Counted from the stretch's first letter, positions 15,287 to 24,728 are shown. The stretch: 64,000 bases of DNA from WHSW01 sp963781265 (GCA_963781265.1 CAWAFH010000015.1:153850-217849); one strand, 5' to 3'. The notes: generated by a model from the letters alone, not told the origin. Program-made: numbers and translations.

Positions 15287-17842
15287 CTAGCTCTGTCTTC
15301 GTTCGCTCAGGAATCGCCGACCCTCCTCGGAGCACCTCCGGTAGGCGACGTACGCCGCGGAGCGCTCAAGTTCCGTCCCCGACGAGGATACGGCCCCCAG
15401 GCGGCGATCGGGGCCAAAATCGCTCCAGCCTGCGAGCTCGAGATCGACCAGGACGCGCGACCAGCGGGCGGCCGCCTCGGGCGACCGCGGGTGGGCGCGC
15501 TCGGCGCCGCAGAGCACGGCCCGCGCAGCGTCGGCGTCGAGCCCCCCGGTTCCGGCGGCGAGCAGCTCGCGGTAGAGCGCGGCGAGCGATGCCCGCGACG
15601 GCCATTCGTCGGCGTGGACCCGCAGCGCGAACTCCGCCTCGGCGCGGCCGTCCACGCGGTGCAGCCAGCCGGCTCCGGCGCCCACCAGGGCCTGGAGGTG
15701 CGCGAACGGCGGCGGGTCGATCACGACCAGATGCTCGAAGCGCCCGGCCAGCCCGGGGTCGCGGGCGAGCGCCGCCCAGTCGGCGAGCACGACCCCGGCC
15801 CCGGCGACCGCGACCCGGGCCTCGGCGGCCGCGATCTCGGCGTCGCCGAGGCGGGCGGAGACGAGGCCGAGCTCGCCCCCGCCGAAGCGGGCCGGGCGCA
15901 CCGCGCGCTCGACCAGCTCGCGCCGCCGGACCGCGTCGGCGCAGACGGCGAGCACCCGGCAGCCGCTCGATGCGAGCGCGGCGATCGTCGCCGTCGCCGA
16001 CGCCCCGGGGCGCTCAACCGGCTCCCGGGAGCCATCCGGGAGGTCGAGGTGCGGCGGCCACGGGGTCAGCGCGGCGCCAAGCTCGGCGTCGTGGCGGCGC
16101 CAGAACTCGTCGGCGCCGATCGCGCCGGCGGGCGGCTCGGCCTCCTCGATCGATCCCGGCGGGTAGATCGAGCCGAGGACGACGCGCGGCTCGACCGCGC
16201 CGTTCCACTCGTTGAGCTCGAGCTCCACCGAGAGATCCAGAGGGCCGGTCGCCGCCGCCTCGGCGAGCGAGCCGTTGACCCCGAAGGCCACGCCGAGCGC
16301 GCGCGAGGGGCCGCTCGAGAGCACGAAGCGCGCGTGGCGATCGCCCTCCCCCATCGGCCGCACGTCGCCGACCTTCGCCGCCGGGACGAGCAGCCGCACC
16401 CCCGGGTTGCCGTTGCCGAACGGCGCGAGGCGGCGCAACTGCTCGGCGACGTCATGGCCCAGGCTCTCGCCGCCGACGACGGCGTCCACGACCTCGAGCC
16501 GGACCGGCTCGGCGGTGGCGAGCGCGCCCTCGCAATGCGCGGCGAAGGCGCGGCGGAACTCGTCCACCCTCCCCGCCTCGATCTCCAGGCCCGCGGCTGC
16601 GCGGTGACCCCCGTAGCGGCTCAGATACCGCTCGCACGCGCGCAGCGCCTCGAGCAGGTCGAACCCGGGAACGCTGCGACCCGAGCCGCGCCCGGAGCCG
16701 TCGGCGTCGAGCGCGATCAGGATCGCGGGGCGGTTGTGGCGCTCGGCGATCCGCGAGGCCACGATCCCGACCACGCCCGGGTGCCAGCCGCCGCCGGCGA
16801 GCACGAGGCCGGCCGCGTCGCCAAGCCGATCGGGCAGCTCGGCCCGCGAGGCCTCCGCGGCCGCCAGCACCTCGCGCTCGACCTCGCGGCGTTCGCGGTT
16901 CGCGCGGTCGAGCTCGGTCGCGATCTCCGTCGCGCGCGCCTCGTCGGCGGTCAGCATCAGCTCGACCCCGGCATCGGCGCGGTACAGGCGGCCGGCGGCG
17001 TTGATCCGCGGGCCGAGCCGGAATCCGATGTCGCCCTCGTCCAGGCGCTCGGGGACGACCCCGGAGGCGGCCATCAAAGCCCGCAGGCCGGGCCGGCGCG
17101 CCTGGCGGGCGACCTCGAGGCCGCGGCGCACCAGGGCGCGGTTCTCGCCGCGCAGCGGGACGAGGTCGGCGACCGTGGCGAGAGCGACCAGGTCGAGCTC
17201 GGCCTCCGCGGCCTGGGCCCCGAGCAAGGCCGAGCAGAGCTTGTAGGCGACCCCCGTCGCGCACAGCTCGGGGAACGGATAGCCGCCGAGCGCCGGGTGC
17301 AGGATCGGACAGCCGGGGAGGTCGTCGCCGGGCTGATGGTGGTCGGTGACGATCACCTCGATCCCGGCGGCCTGCGCCGCGGCGACCTCGTCGATCGAGC
17401 CGATCCCGCAGTCGGCCGTGATGAGCAGCCCGGTGCCGCGCTCGGTGAGCCGCCTCACCGTCGCCATCGTCAGCCCGTAGCCGTCCTCCTGGCGGCCCGG
17501 GATCAGCCAGTCGCAGTCACCCCCCAGCTCCCGCACGGCGCGGACCGTGATCGCGGTCGAAGAGACCCCGTCGACGTCGTAGTCCCCGTGCACGGTCACC
17601 CGCAGCCCGGCGGCGACCGCGGCGCGGATCCGCTCGCAGACCGCCGCCATCGGCCCCAGCAGCAGCGGATCGTGGCTCTCGTTCGCGTCGAGGAACTCGC
17701 GGGCCTGCGCGAGCGTTCGATAGCCGCGCCGGACCAGGGTCACGGCGACCGGCTCGGCGAGGGCGAGCCCGTCCATCAACGTGCGCGCCTCGCGGTAGTC
17801 GTAGGGCTCGAGCGAGAACGCCCTGGCGGCGGATTTCTGCAC
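15287..17842 (-). CDS. recJ: single-stranded-DNA-specific 5'-3' exonuclease RecJ, with long C-terminal extension
   Basis: Manganese-dependent DHH exonuclease used in recombination and mismatch repair. Catalytic motifs DYDVDG (87-92), TADCG (142-146) and TDHH (166-169) are intact. The DHHA1 part (RYGGHRAAAGLEIE) and an OB-like domain follow. At 851 residues it is nearly 300 longer than E. coli RecJ. From about residue 600 there is an additional alpha/beta region (ATATIAALASSGCRVLAV, VVLADWAAL, VVIDPPPFAHL) that looks like a degenerate RecA/helicase-type fold, followed by a helical end with LYREL and VLVDLELAG. Similar tails occur in Firmicutes and Deinococcus RecJ. Extra-domain function is not established. 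Confidence 0.92.
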   Translation of the reverse strand: MQKSAARAFSLEPYDYREARTLMDGLALAEPVAVTLVRRGYRTLAQAREFLDANESHDPLLLGPMAAVCERIRAAVAAGLRVTVHGDYDVDGVSSTAITVRAVRELGGDCDWLIPGRQEDGYGLTMATVRRLTERGTGLLITADCGIGSIDEVAAAQAAGIEVIVTDHHQPGDDLPGCPILHPALGGYPFPELCATGVAYKLCSALLGAQAAEAELDLVALATVADLVPLRGENRALVRRGLEVARQARRPGLRALMAASGVVPERLDEGDIGFRLGPRINAAGRLYRADAGVELMLTADEARATEIATELDRANRERREVEREVLAAAEASRAELPDRLGDAAGLVLAGGGWHPGVVGIVASRIAERHNRPAILIALDADGSGRGSGRSVPGFDLLEALRACERYLSRYGGHRAAAGLEIEAGRVDEFRRAFAAHCEGALATAEPVRLEVVDAVVGGESLGHDVAEQLRRLAPFGNGNPGVRLLVPAAKVGDVRPMGEGDRHARFVLSSGPSRALGVAFGVNGSLAEAAATGPLDLSVELELNEWNGAVEPRVVLGSIYPPGSIEEAEPPAGAIGADEFWRRHDAELGAALTPWPPHLDLPDGSREPVERPGASATATIAALASSGCRVLAVCADAVRRRELVERAVRPARFGGGELGLVSARLGDAEIAAAEARVAVAGAGVVLADWAALARDPGLAGRFEHLVVIDPPPFAHLQALVGAGAGWLHRVDGRAEAEFALRVHADEWPSRASLAALYRELLAAGTGGLDADAARAVLCGAERAHPRSPEAAARWSRVLVDLELAGWSDFGPDRRLGAVSSSGTELERSAAYVAYRRCSEEGRRFLSERRQS

Positions 17843-17924
17843 GCTGCCAGGCTAAGAAGCGCCTGGGACGGAATCCCGCGGCGCGGACGCACCCAAAGTG
17901 CGCCGAAAGCGGGCCGATCCGCCC

Positions 17925-18203
17925 TTAGGCGGGCTCGACCAGCGCTGCCTCTTCCTGGCGCACGCCGATCCAATACACGACCGCGATCCCGATCAGCGTC
18001 CCCGGGATCGCGAACAGGAGCGTCTCGATCCCCGTCTGGCCGATGCTGTCGCCGATCGCGATCTGGGCGAGCGCTCCGGTGACCACGGCGCCGGTCACCG
18101 CGCCGAGCAGCGCGCCGACGATCCCGCCCCAGAACCGGTCGGGCAGGAAGACCGTGAAGTGCCAGAGCGCGACCCCGGTGGTGACCCAGACCAACAGCGC
18201 CAT
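17925..18203 (-). CDS. small three-helix membrane protein
   Basis: 92 residues with three probable membrane segments: VWVTTGVALWHFTVFL, GGIVGALLGAVTGAVVTGAL and ETLLFAIPGTLIGIAVVYWIGV. The glycine-rich middle helix resembles GlsB/transglycosylase-associated and other small actinobacterial membrane proteins, but no diagnostic motif is present. Its ATG comes directly after the secDF stop with no spacer, so it is co-transcribed with secDF. It occupies the place where some genomes have a translocon accessory gene. It is not YajC by sequence. Confidence 0.6.
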   Translation of the reverse strand: MALLVWVTTGVALWHFTVFLPDRFWGGIVGALLGAVTGAVVTGALAQIAIGDSIGQTGIETLLFAIPGTLIGIAVVYWIGVRQEEAALVEPA

Positions 18204-21134
18204 CTATCTCGACCTCCCGTGCTTGCGCCGGCGCTTGGACTGCTTCATCCGCTGTGCCTTGCGCTCCTCGCGCTTACGCGCTCGCTCAGCGTTGGCTTCG
18301 GGGCGCCCCGCGACCCCGTCGCCGGACTCCTCGGGGGTCGGTTCGACCGGCGCGGCGCGCTCGACGGGCGGGTCGGCGACCGCGACCGGGGCCGCGGTCG
18401 GCGCCGGCGCCTCGTGCGGCTGGGCGTCGCCGCGGCCCTCGCCGTCGGCCGCGGCGGCGTCGGGCACGTGCCGCTCGACCTCGTCGATGCGGGCAACCAC
18501 GTTGTCCTCGGGGAACGTCGGCACCCGACCCATGGCCTCCTCGATCCGGGCCCGGCGGGAGCGGTAGGCCGGCTCGCGCTCCTTCCACTCGGTCAACACC
18601 GGCGCCGCGATGAAGATCGACGAGTAGGTACCGGAGGCGACCCCGACCATCATCGCGAAGGCGAAGTCCTTGAGCGTCTCGCCGCCGAAGACCAGGAGCA
18701 CCCCGATCAGGAAGACCGTGGACAGCCCGGTGATCAGCGATCGGGTCAGGACCTCGCTCATCGAGCGGTTGACGATCTGTGAGAACGCGGCGCGCGGCAT
18801 CCGCGGCACGTTCTCGCGCACCCGGTCGAAGACGATGATCGTGTCGTACATCGAGTAGCCGAGGATGGTCAGGAAAGCGGCGACCGTCCCGCTCGTCACC
18901 TCCTGGCCGACCAGCGCGTAGATGCCCGCCGTGAGCAGGATGTCGTGGACGAGGGCGATCAGCACCGGGACCGCGTACTTGGCCTCGAATCGCACCGCCA
19001 CGTAGAGCGAGATCACCAGCAGGCTGAAGACGATCGCGATCAACGCCTTGTTGGCGACCTGGGCGCCGAAGGTCGGCCCGACCGACTGCGAGTCGAAGCT
19101 CTGGTCCCCGCCCTCGAGCCCGAACTGATCCTCGAGCAGCGCCTGCACCTTGGTCACCTGATCCGGCGGGATCTGGGCCGAGATCTGGATCACGTTGGCG
19201 CCGAAGTCGGGGTTCTCGGTCTCCTGGATCTTCGCCGCCGAGGCGTCGTCGATGTTGCCGTCCGAGAGCGCCTGGCGGACGTCATCGACGCTCGCCGGCT
19301 CGGCGAGCGCGGCCTGAATCCGGGTCCCCGACTCGAAGTCGATCCCGAGGTTGAGCTGCTTGGTCGCGAAGGCGATCGCGCCGATCGCCAGGATCACGCC
19401 CGAGAGTGAGAAGAAGTACTTCGAGGCGCGGGTGAAGTCGAACTTCCACTGCTTGCCCTCGCCGCTGGCCCCGAGGAAGGACGGCGAGCGCAGGATGGGC
19501 GACCGCCCGAGCAGGCCGAGCACGGCCTGGGTGAACAGGACCGCGGTGAACAGCGAGACGATCGTGCCGATCCCGAGCGTGAACGCGAACCCCTTGACGC
19601 CCGCGGTCGCCAAACCGAAGAGGATGAACGCGGTCAGCAGGGTGATCACGTTCGCGTCGATGATCGTCGCGATCCCCTTGCGATAGCCCTCGGAGATCGC
19701 CGAGAGCATGGATCTCCCCGCTCGCACCTCCTCCTTGATCCGCTCGAAGATGATGATGTTCGAGTCCGCGGCGACGCCGATCGTGAGGATCAACCCGGCG
19801 ATCCCCGGCAGCGTCACGGTGATCGGCAGCGCCTTGATCAGGGCGAGGTAGTAGATCGCGTAGACGATCAGCCCAAGTGCCGCGATCACCCCGAGGAACC
19901 GGTAGTAGAAGATCAGGAAGCAGAGGACGAGGGCGAGGCCGATCAGGCCGGCCTTCAGGCCCTGGTCGAGCGCCTGCTGGCCGAGCGTCGCAGAGACCGT
20001 GGACTGGCTGACCAGGGCGAGCTTGATCGGCAGCGCGCCGATCTTCAGCACCTCGGCGAGGTCGTTGGCCTCCTGGGCGCTGACCCCGGAGATCTGGGCG
20101 CCGGTGCGCCCGTCGATCCCGGCCGGGTTGTCGACGAAGTTGATGATCGGGTTCGAGACCAGCTCGCCGTCGAGCACGATCGCGAACGAGCCCGAGAAGT
20201 TCGAGGCGTCGTTGGACGAGATCCCGGCGCAGGGGGCGCCGCCGTTTGCCTGCGCGCAGGCGTCGGCGCCGCGCGCCGCGATGTCCGCGGTCACGTTCGA
20301 GAACGCCTCGCGGCCGGAGTCGGTGAAGTTGAAGTCGACGGTCGGCTGGTTGAACTGGTCGGTGCCGGGCTTCGGGTCGGTGATCTCGTCGCCGGAGAGG
20401 GCCGGGCGATCGTGGAGGACGAAGAACGACGACGGCGCGTCCGACTCGTCGACGTCCTGGGTCGCCGGGTCGTCGTCGGGCACGTCCTCGACCACGACGG
20501 TCCCGCGCGGCACCGCGACCACCCGCGTATCGGCGCGCGTCGTTCCGGCGGGCAGGTTCTGGTAGAGGTCGGACTTGACCTCGGACGGCTCGCCGATCGG
20601 CTCGAGCGAGTTCTTGTCGAACAGGTAGTACGTATCGCCGCTGGTCGTGCAGCCCTGCTTCTGGCACTGCTCGGTCGATACCTCGGGCTGCTCCGACGCG
20701 GCCTCGACCGCGTCGATCAATCGCGTGTAGGGCCGATCCTCCGGGTTCTGCACGTCCGGGTTGGGCGGGATGACGTTCGGCTCGAAGTCGTAGAGGAACA
20801 GCTGCGCGGTGGTCCCGATCTGCTCGGTGGCCCGCTGTGCGTTCGAGACGTTCGGGAGGTCGACCTGGATCTGGTCCTGGCCGATGCGCGAGATCTCGGG
20901 CTCGGAGACGCCGAGCGCGTCGACGCGGTCGCGGATGATCTCGATCGCCCGGTCGATGTCCTCGGGCGTCACCTCCGGGACCTGCGGGCTCGGGCGCCCC
21001 TGGTAGACGAGCTCGGTGCCGCCCTGAAGGTCGAGCCCGAGCACCGTCGGCTTCGAGGTGATCACGTAGATCGAGACCCCGAGCAGGGCGATCACGAGAC
21101 CGAGGATGATCAGGCTGTTACGGCGTTTGCCCAT
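18204..21134 (-). CDS. secDF: protein translocase subunit SecDF (fused)
   Basis: Proton-driven accessory part of the Sec translocon that helps pull exported proteins out. The 976-residue fusion starts with a membrane helix (residues 8-27) and LGLDLQGGTELVYQ, then a large periplasmic P1 region of about 330 residues with DRVDALGVSEPEI. The SecD membrane block includes IAGLILTIGVAADSNIIIFERI. The SecF half (from about residue 575: LGIDFESGTRIQ) has its own block with FLTILGYSMYDTIIVFDRVREN. The last 90 residues are a disordered Pro/Ala/Glu tail ending in RKREERKAQRMKQSKRRRK, presumably cytoplasmic. The fusion state differs from actinobacteria that keep secD and secF separate. Confidence 0.93.
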   Translation of the reverse strand: MGKRRNSLIILGLVIALLGVSIYVITSKPTVLGLDLQGGTELVYQGRPSPQVPEVTPEDIDRAIEIIRDRVDALGVSEPEISRIGQDQIQVDLPNVSNAQRATEQIGTTAQLFLYDFEPNVIPPNPDVQNPEDRPYTRLIDAVEAASEQPEVSTEQCQKQGCTTSGDTYYLFDKNSLEPIGEPSEVKSDLYQNLPAGTTRADTRVVAVPRGTVVVEDVPDDDPATQDVDESDAPSSFFVLHDRPALSGDEITDPKPGTDQFNQPTVDFNFTDSGREAFSNVTADIAARGADACAQANGGAPCAGISSNDASNFSGSFAIVLDGELVSNPIINFVDNPAGIDGRTGAQISGVSAQEANDLAEVLKIGALPIKLALVSQSTVSATLGQQALDQGLKAGLIGLALVLCFLIFYYRFLGVIAALGLIVYAIYYLALIKALPITVTLPGIAGLILTIGVAADSNIIIFERIKEEVRAGRSMLSAISEGYRKGIATIIDANVITLLTAFILFGLATAGVKGFAFTLGIGTIVSLFTAVLFTQAVLGLLGRSPILRSPSFLGASGEGKQWKFDFTRASKYFFSLSGVILAIGAIAFATKQLNLGIDFESGTRIQAALAEPASVDDVRQALSDGNIDDASAAKIQETENPDFGANVIQISAQIPPDQVTKVQALLEDQFGLEGGDQSFDSQSVGPTFGAQVANKALIAIVFSLLVISLYVAVRFEAKYAVPVLIALVHDILLTAGIYALVGQEVTSGTVAAFLTILGYSMYDTIIVFDRVRENVPRMPRAAFSQIVNRSMSEVLTRSLITGLSTVFLIGVLLVFGGETLKDFAFAMMVGVASGTYSSIFIAAPVLTEWKEREPAYRSRRARIEEAMGRVPTFPEDNVVARIDEVERHVPDAAAADGEGRGDAQPHEAPAPTAAPVAVADPPVERAAPVEPTPEESGDGVAGRPEANAERARKREERKAQRMKQSKRRRKHGRSR

Positions 21135-21143
21135 CCGGGCGCT

Positions 21144-21626
21144 CTACTGCGGGGTGAGCACGAGCAGGAGCCCGCCGTCGTCGTCGTAGGCGGGAAAGAG
21201 GTCGGCGACCGCCTCTGCCGGGAGGTCGCCCTCGGCGTTCACGGCGACCCGCTTGCCGAGCGAGCGCACCCCCCACTCCAGCGTCGTCTCGATCGGATCC
21301 GTGGTCCCATCGTTGTCGGTGTCGGCGGTCACGCCGCCGTCCCCCTCGTCGATCCACTCGAGCCCGAGCACCTCGCGGACCGGGCGGCCGATCACCTGCT
21401 CGTCCTTCAGGCCGGTCAGCTCGAAGCCGTTGCGGCCGACGTCGAGCAAACGCGCGTCCTGGTCGCAGATGAAGAAGGCAGCATGGGGCGCCGGATAGTA
21501 ATCGTCGAGCAGTTCGAACAGGAACGGGGCGCCGCACTTGGTGCATGCCTTCGGGCGTGGGCTCAGGCCTTGGCGTTCGCCGGAGAGCTCGCGGTTGCCG
21601 CAGTTCGGGCAGATGAAGAAAGGCAC
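21144..21626 (-). CDS. zinc-ribbon plus PAS-like domain protein
   Basis: 160 residues. Residues 1-35 form a zinc ribbon with CPNCG and CTKCG. A PAS-like core follows: AAFFICDQDARLLDVGRNGFELTGLKDEQVIGRPVREVLGL is the usual N-cap and helix order of a small-molecule sensor. A short acidic Asp-rich stretch (DTDNDGTTDPIE) leads to a C-terminal strand part. No output domain is present. It sits 9 bases from secDF and 32 bases from ruvB, inside the conserved ruv-sec cluster. A redox- or ligand-sensing adaptor is possible; its partner is unknown. Confidence 0.6.
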   Translation of the reverse strand: MPFFICPNCGNRELSGERQGLSPRPKACTKCGAPFLFELLDDYYPAPHAAFFICDQDARLLDVGRNGFELTGLKDEQVIGRPVREVLGLEWIDEGDGGVTADTDNDGTTDPIETTLEWGVRSLGKRVAVNAEGDLPAEAVADLFPAYDDDGGLLLVLTPQ

Positions 21627-21658
21627 GGCGGTAAGCCTAGCGATGGGATTCGCCAGGC

Positions 21659-22738
21659 TCAGAAGAGCGATGCGGCGCCTTCAGGCACCGGCAGCCCGAG
21701 GTGGGCGTAGGCCCGCTCGGTCACGACTCGGCCGCGCGGCGTCCGCTTCAACAGGCCCTGCTGCAGGAGGTAGGGCTCGTAGACATCCTCGATCGTCTCC
21801 TGCTCCTCGTCAACCGCCGCGGCCAGGGTCGAGAGCCCGACCGGGCCGCCGGAGAACTTGACCGCGATCGTCTCCAGGATCGTGCGGTCGTGGCGGTCGA
21901 GGCCGCCCGAGTCGACCTCGAGCAGATCGAGCGCCTCGCCCGCGACCGCGGCCGTGATCACGCCCTCGCCGCGCACCTGGGCGTAGTCGCGAATCCGCTT
22001 CAGCAGCCGGTTGGCGACCCGCGGCGTGCCGCGGGAGCGCTCCGAGACGACCCGCTCGCCCTCGGGCTCGATCTCGACCCCGAGGATGCCGGCGGAGCGG
22101 CGAACGATCTGGGCCAGGTGCTCAGGCCGGTAGTGCTCGAGGCGCTGCGAGACGCCGAACCGGTCGCGCAGCGGGGTCGTGAGCAGGCCGGCTCGGGTCG
22201 TCGCGCCCACCAGCGTGAACGCCGGCAGGTCGAGCGTCACGGTGCGGGCCCCGGCTCCCTGGCCGAGGACGATCGGCAGCTGGCGGTCCTCCATCGCCGG
22301 GTACAGCGTCTCCTCGATCGCCCGGTTGAGGCGGTGGATCTCGTCGATGAAGAACACGGACCCGGGCTCGAGCCCGGTCAGGAACGCTGCGATGTCGGCC
22401 TTGCGCTCGAGCGCTGGGCCCGCCGTCTGCACGAACGGCGCCTCCAGCTCGGCGGCGATGATCTGCGCGAGCGAGGTCTTGCCGAGCCCCGGCGGGCCGG
22501 CGAGCAGGACGTGGTCGAGCGACTCGTCGCGGCCGCGTGCAGCCTCGATGAAGACGGAGAGCTGGCCGGTCACCTGCTCCTGGTTGACGAACTCCGAGAG
22601 CCCGCGGGGCCGCAGCGAGCGGTCGAGCTCGTCGTCACCCCCGGCGCGAGCCTCGGCGATCGGCTCGGTCGCGATCGGGTCGTCGAGCCCGCCGTCGGGC
22701 GCTTGCCGCTCGAAGTTGGGATCCCTTGCGATGCTCAC
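21659..22738 (-). CDS. ruvB: Holliday junction branch-migration helicase RuvB
   Basis: AAA+ motor that, with RuvA, moves Holliday junctions (EC 3.6.4.12). 359 residues. Walker A is GPPGLGKTS, Walker B FFIDEIHRL, sensor 1 VGATTRAGLL and the arginine-finger region LRDRFGVSQRLE. A C-terminal winged helix has IEDVYEPYLLQQGLLKRTPRGR. The first 40 residues are a variable acidic leader. The gene overlaps the end of ruvA by four bases (ATGA type), consistent with an operon. Confidence 0.96.
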   Translation of the reverse strand: MSIARDPNFERQAPDGGLDDPIATEPIAEARAGGDDELDRSLRPRGLSEFVNQEQVTGQLSVFIEAARGRDESLDHVLLAGPPGLGKTSLAQIIAAELEAPFVQTAGPALERKADIAAFLTGLEPGSVFFIDEIHRLNRAIEETLYPAMEDRQLPIVLGQGAGARTVTLDLPAFTLVGATTRAGLLTTPLRDRFGVSQRLEHYRPEHLAQIVRRSAGILGVEIEPEGERVVSERSRGTPRVANRLLKRIRDYAQVRGEGVITAAVAGEALDLLEVDSGGLDRHDRTILETIAVKFSGGPVGLSTLAAAVDEEQETIEDVYEPYLLQQGLLKRTPRGRVVTERAYAHLGLPVPEGAASLF

Positions 22739-23331
22739 GCCGCGTCCTTTGCCGAAGCGGCGCGCAGGGCCGATCCGATCAGGTCCTCCGGGGTCTCGCC
22801 CGCCGCCGACTCCAGCAGCTTCTCGGCCTCGGCGACGGTGTAGCCCAGCCCGACCAGCCCGTCACGGGCGAGCGAGCGCGGATCGTCGTCGGGCTGGCCG
22901 GCGATCGTCGGCACCCCTTCGGCGAGCTCGTCGGCGACCTTCTCGCGCAGCTCGACGATCACCCGCTCCGAGGTCCGCTTGCCGATTCCGGGCACGGCCT
23001 GGAAGCGCTTCGCGTCGCCTGCCGCGATCGCCCGCAGGAGCTCACGCGGCGTGCCGCCGGAGAGGATCGCGATCCCGACCTTCGGGCCGACCCCCGAGAC
23101 CGAGGTCAGGTGCAGGAACAGGTCGCGCTCCTCCTCGGAGGCGAACCCGAACAGCTGCATCGAATCGTCGCGGACGACCAGGTGGCTGTGCAGCGTGATC
23201 TCCTTGCCGCTCGCCGGGACCGCCTTCAGCGTCTCCGCCGACACGGTGAGCCGGTAGCCGACGCCACCGGACTCGACGACGACGTGATCGGGACGGCGGA
23301 CCAGGACCTCGCCTCGAACCGAGGCGATCAC
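22735..23331 (-). CDS. ruvA: Holliday junction DNA-binding protein RuvA
   Basis: Tetrameric junction-binding subunit of RuvABC, 198 residues. N-terminal OB-fold (VIASVRGEVL ... VVVESGGVGYRLTVS), two helix-hairpin-helix motifs (VSGVGPKVGIAILSG and VPGIGKRTSERVIVEL) and, after an acidic linker, domain III (LVGLGYTVAEAEKLL) that contacts RuvB. The start is the GTG at 23331, overlapping the ruvC stop as GTGA. A longer frame upstream belongs to ruvC read out of frame. Confidence 0.95.
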   Translation of the reverse strand: MIASVRGEVLVRRPDHVVVESGGVGYRLTVSAETLKAVPASGKEITLHSHLVVRDDSMQLFGFASEEERDLFLHLTSVSGVGPKVGIAILSGGTPRELLRAIAAGDAKRFQAVPGIGKRTSERVIVELREKVADELAEGVPTIAGQPDDDPRSLARDGLVGLGYTVAEAEKLLESAAGETPEDLIGSALRAASAKDAA

Positions 23332-23846
23332 GCGATCACCGCCGGCCCGGCGGCGGGCTCGAGCGCCTGCGCCGTGCGGGCGTGACCTGCGTGGCAGATC
23401 GCGACGGCGAGGGCGTCCGCGGTGTGGTCGGACTCGGGCGCCCGAGCGAGCCCCAGCAGCGCGCCGACCATCTGCTGCACCTGGCGCTTCGCGGCGTTGC
23501 CGCTTCCGCAGACCGCCATCTTCACGGCCTGGGGCGTGTAGTCGAAGCATGGGATCTGGCGCTGCGCGGCCGCGAGCATCGCGACCCCGCGCGCCTGACC
23601 GACGGCGATCGCCGAGCGGACGTTCTTGCCGAAGTAGAGGTCCTCGAGCGCCACCGCGGCGGGCTCGTGCCAGCCGATCAGCTGCTCGAGCTCCGAATGG
23701 ATGCGAGCGAGGCGGTTCTCGAGCGGCGCCCCGGGAGGAGCTTCGATCACGCCTCCGTCGACCGCGGTCATCTGACCGCCGGCCAGGCGCACGACGCCGA
23801 ACCCGGTATTCGCCACGCCCGGGTCTATGCCCATGACGAGGATCAC
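23328..23846 (-). CDS. ruvC: crossover junction endodeoxyribonuclease RuvC
   Basis: Holliday junction resolvase of the RNase H fold (EC 3.1.21.10), 172 residues. The four acidic catalytic positions are recognisable: GIDPGVANTGFG (first Asp), VALEDLYFG (Glu) and SDHTADALAVA (two Asp near the C-terminus). YFGKNVRSAIAVGQARG is typical. ATG start, 4-base overlap with ruvA. It follows yebC as in many bacteria, with a 129-base gap without other features. Confidence 0.95.
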   Translation of the reverse strand: MILVMGIDPGVANTGFGVVRLAGGQMTAVDGGVIEAPPGAPLENRLARIHSELEQLIGWHEPAAVALEDLYFGKNVRSAIAVGQARGVAMLAAAQRQIPCFDYTPQAVKMAVCGSGNAAKRQVQQMVGALLGLARAPESDHTADALAVAICHAGHARTAQALEPAAGPAVIA

Positions 23847-23975
23847 GGCTACTGATTCTGTACGCGCGCCCGGATGCCTCTTTCGGCGGCGCGTGGGCCC
23901 CGATCGAGCGGCGATGTAACGGTCGGCGCCGGGACCGGGCGATGCGACCAGCCCGGCGAGACAGGCGTCGTTCGC

Positions 23976-24728
23976 CTAAGCCGCGACCTGCTCGAGCAGC
24001 GCCTCGGGGATGTCGAAGTTCGCGTGCACGGACTCGACGTCGTCTTGATCGTCGAGCGACTCCATCAGGCGGACCAGCGCCCGGGCCTCGGACTCGTCGG
24101 CGATCTCGACCACGGCGTTGGGTTCCATCGCCAGGTCGGAGGACTCGATCTCGACCCCGGAGCCCTCGAGGGCGGCGCGCACCGCGGTCAGGTCGGCGGG
24201 CTCGGTGGTGACCTTGAACACGTCGCCGTCACGGGCGACGTCCTCCGCGCCGGCGTCGATCGCGCCGATCAGGTCGTCCTCGGAGTAGCGCTCGCCGTCG
24301 ACGAGCACGACCCCCTTCTTCTCGAACTGCCAGGCCACCGAACCGGGCTCGCCGAGGTTGCCGTTGTGGCGGTCGAACGCGTGGCGGATCTCGGCGCCGG
24401 TGCGATTGCGGTTGTCGGTCAGCGCCTCGACCAGCAGCGCCGCGCCGCCGGGGCCGTAGCCCTCGTAGACGACGCGCTCGATCTGCTCGTCCCCGGCGCC
24501 CTCGCCGGTGCCGCGGGCGATCGCCCGCTCGATGTTGTCCTTGGGCATCGAGTAGCTCTTCGCCTTCTCGATCGCGGCGGCGAGGGTGAAGTTCGAATCG
24601 GGGTCACCGCCGCCCTCGCGCGCGGCGATCGCGATCGCCCGAGCCAGCTTCGTGAACAACTGGCCGCGCTTCGCGTCGGTCGCCGCCTTCTTGTGCTTGA
24701 TCGACGCCCACTTCGAGTGCCCGGACAT
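23976..24728 (-). CDS. yebC: YebC/PmpR-family regulator/translation factor
   Basis: 250 residues with the invariant start GHSKWASIKHKKAATDAKRG and the three-domain YebC fold. YEGYGPGGAALLVEALTDNRNRT, GSVAWQFEKKGVV and the C-terminal DVESVHANFDIPEALL are landmarks. Homologues act as DNA-binding regulators; some have been shown to ease ribosome passage through proline tracts. Its position just upstream of ruvCAB is the classical arrangement. ATG start. Confidence 0.94.
   Translation of the reverse strand: MSGHSKWASIKHKKAATDAKRGQLFTKLARAIAIAAREGGGDPDSNFTLAAAIEKAKSYSMPKDNIERAIARGTGEGAGDEQIERVVYEGYGPGGAALLVEALTDNRNRTGAEIRHAFDRHNGNLGEPGSVAWQFEKKGVVLVDGERYSEDDLIGAIDAGAEDVARDGDVFKVTTEPADLTAVRAALEGSGVEIESSDLAMEPNAVVEIADESEARALVRLMESLDDQDDVESVHANFDIPEALLEQVAA

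Noticed and set aside
12777..15290. 837-codon plus-strand frame opposite rel, and similar long frames such as 15491-18082, 26878-30315 and 47509-49728
   Set aside because: Mirror frames produced by the strong GC bias at third positions of the real minus-strand genes. Products are Arg/Asp/His-rich, match no family, and run across gene boundaries.
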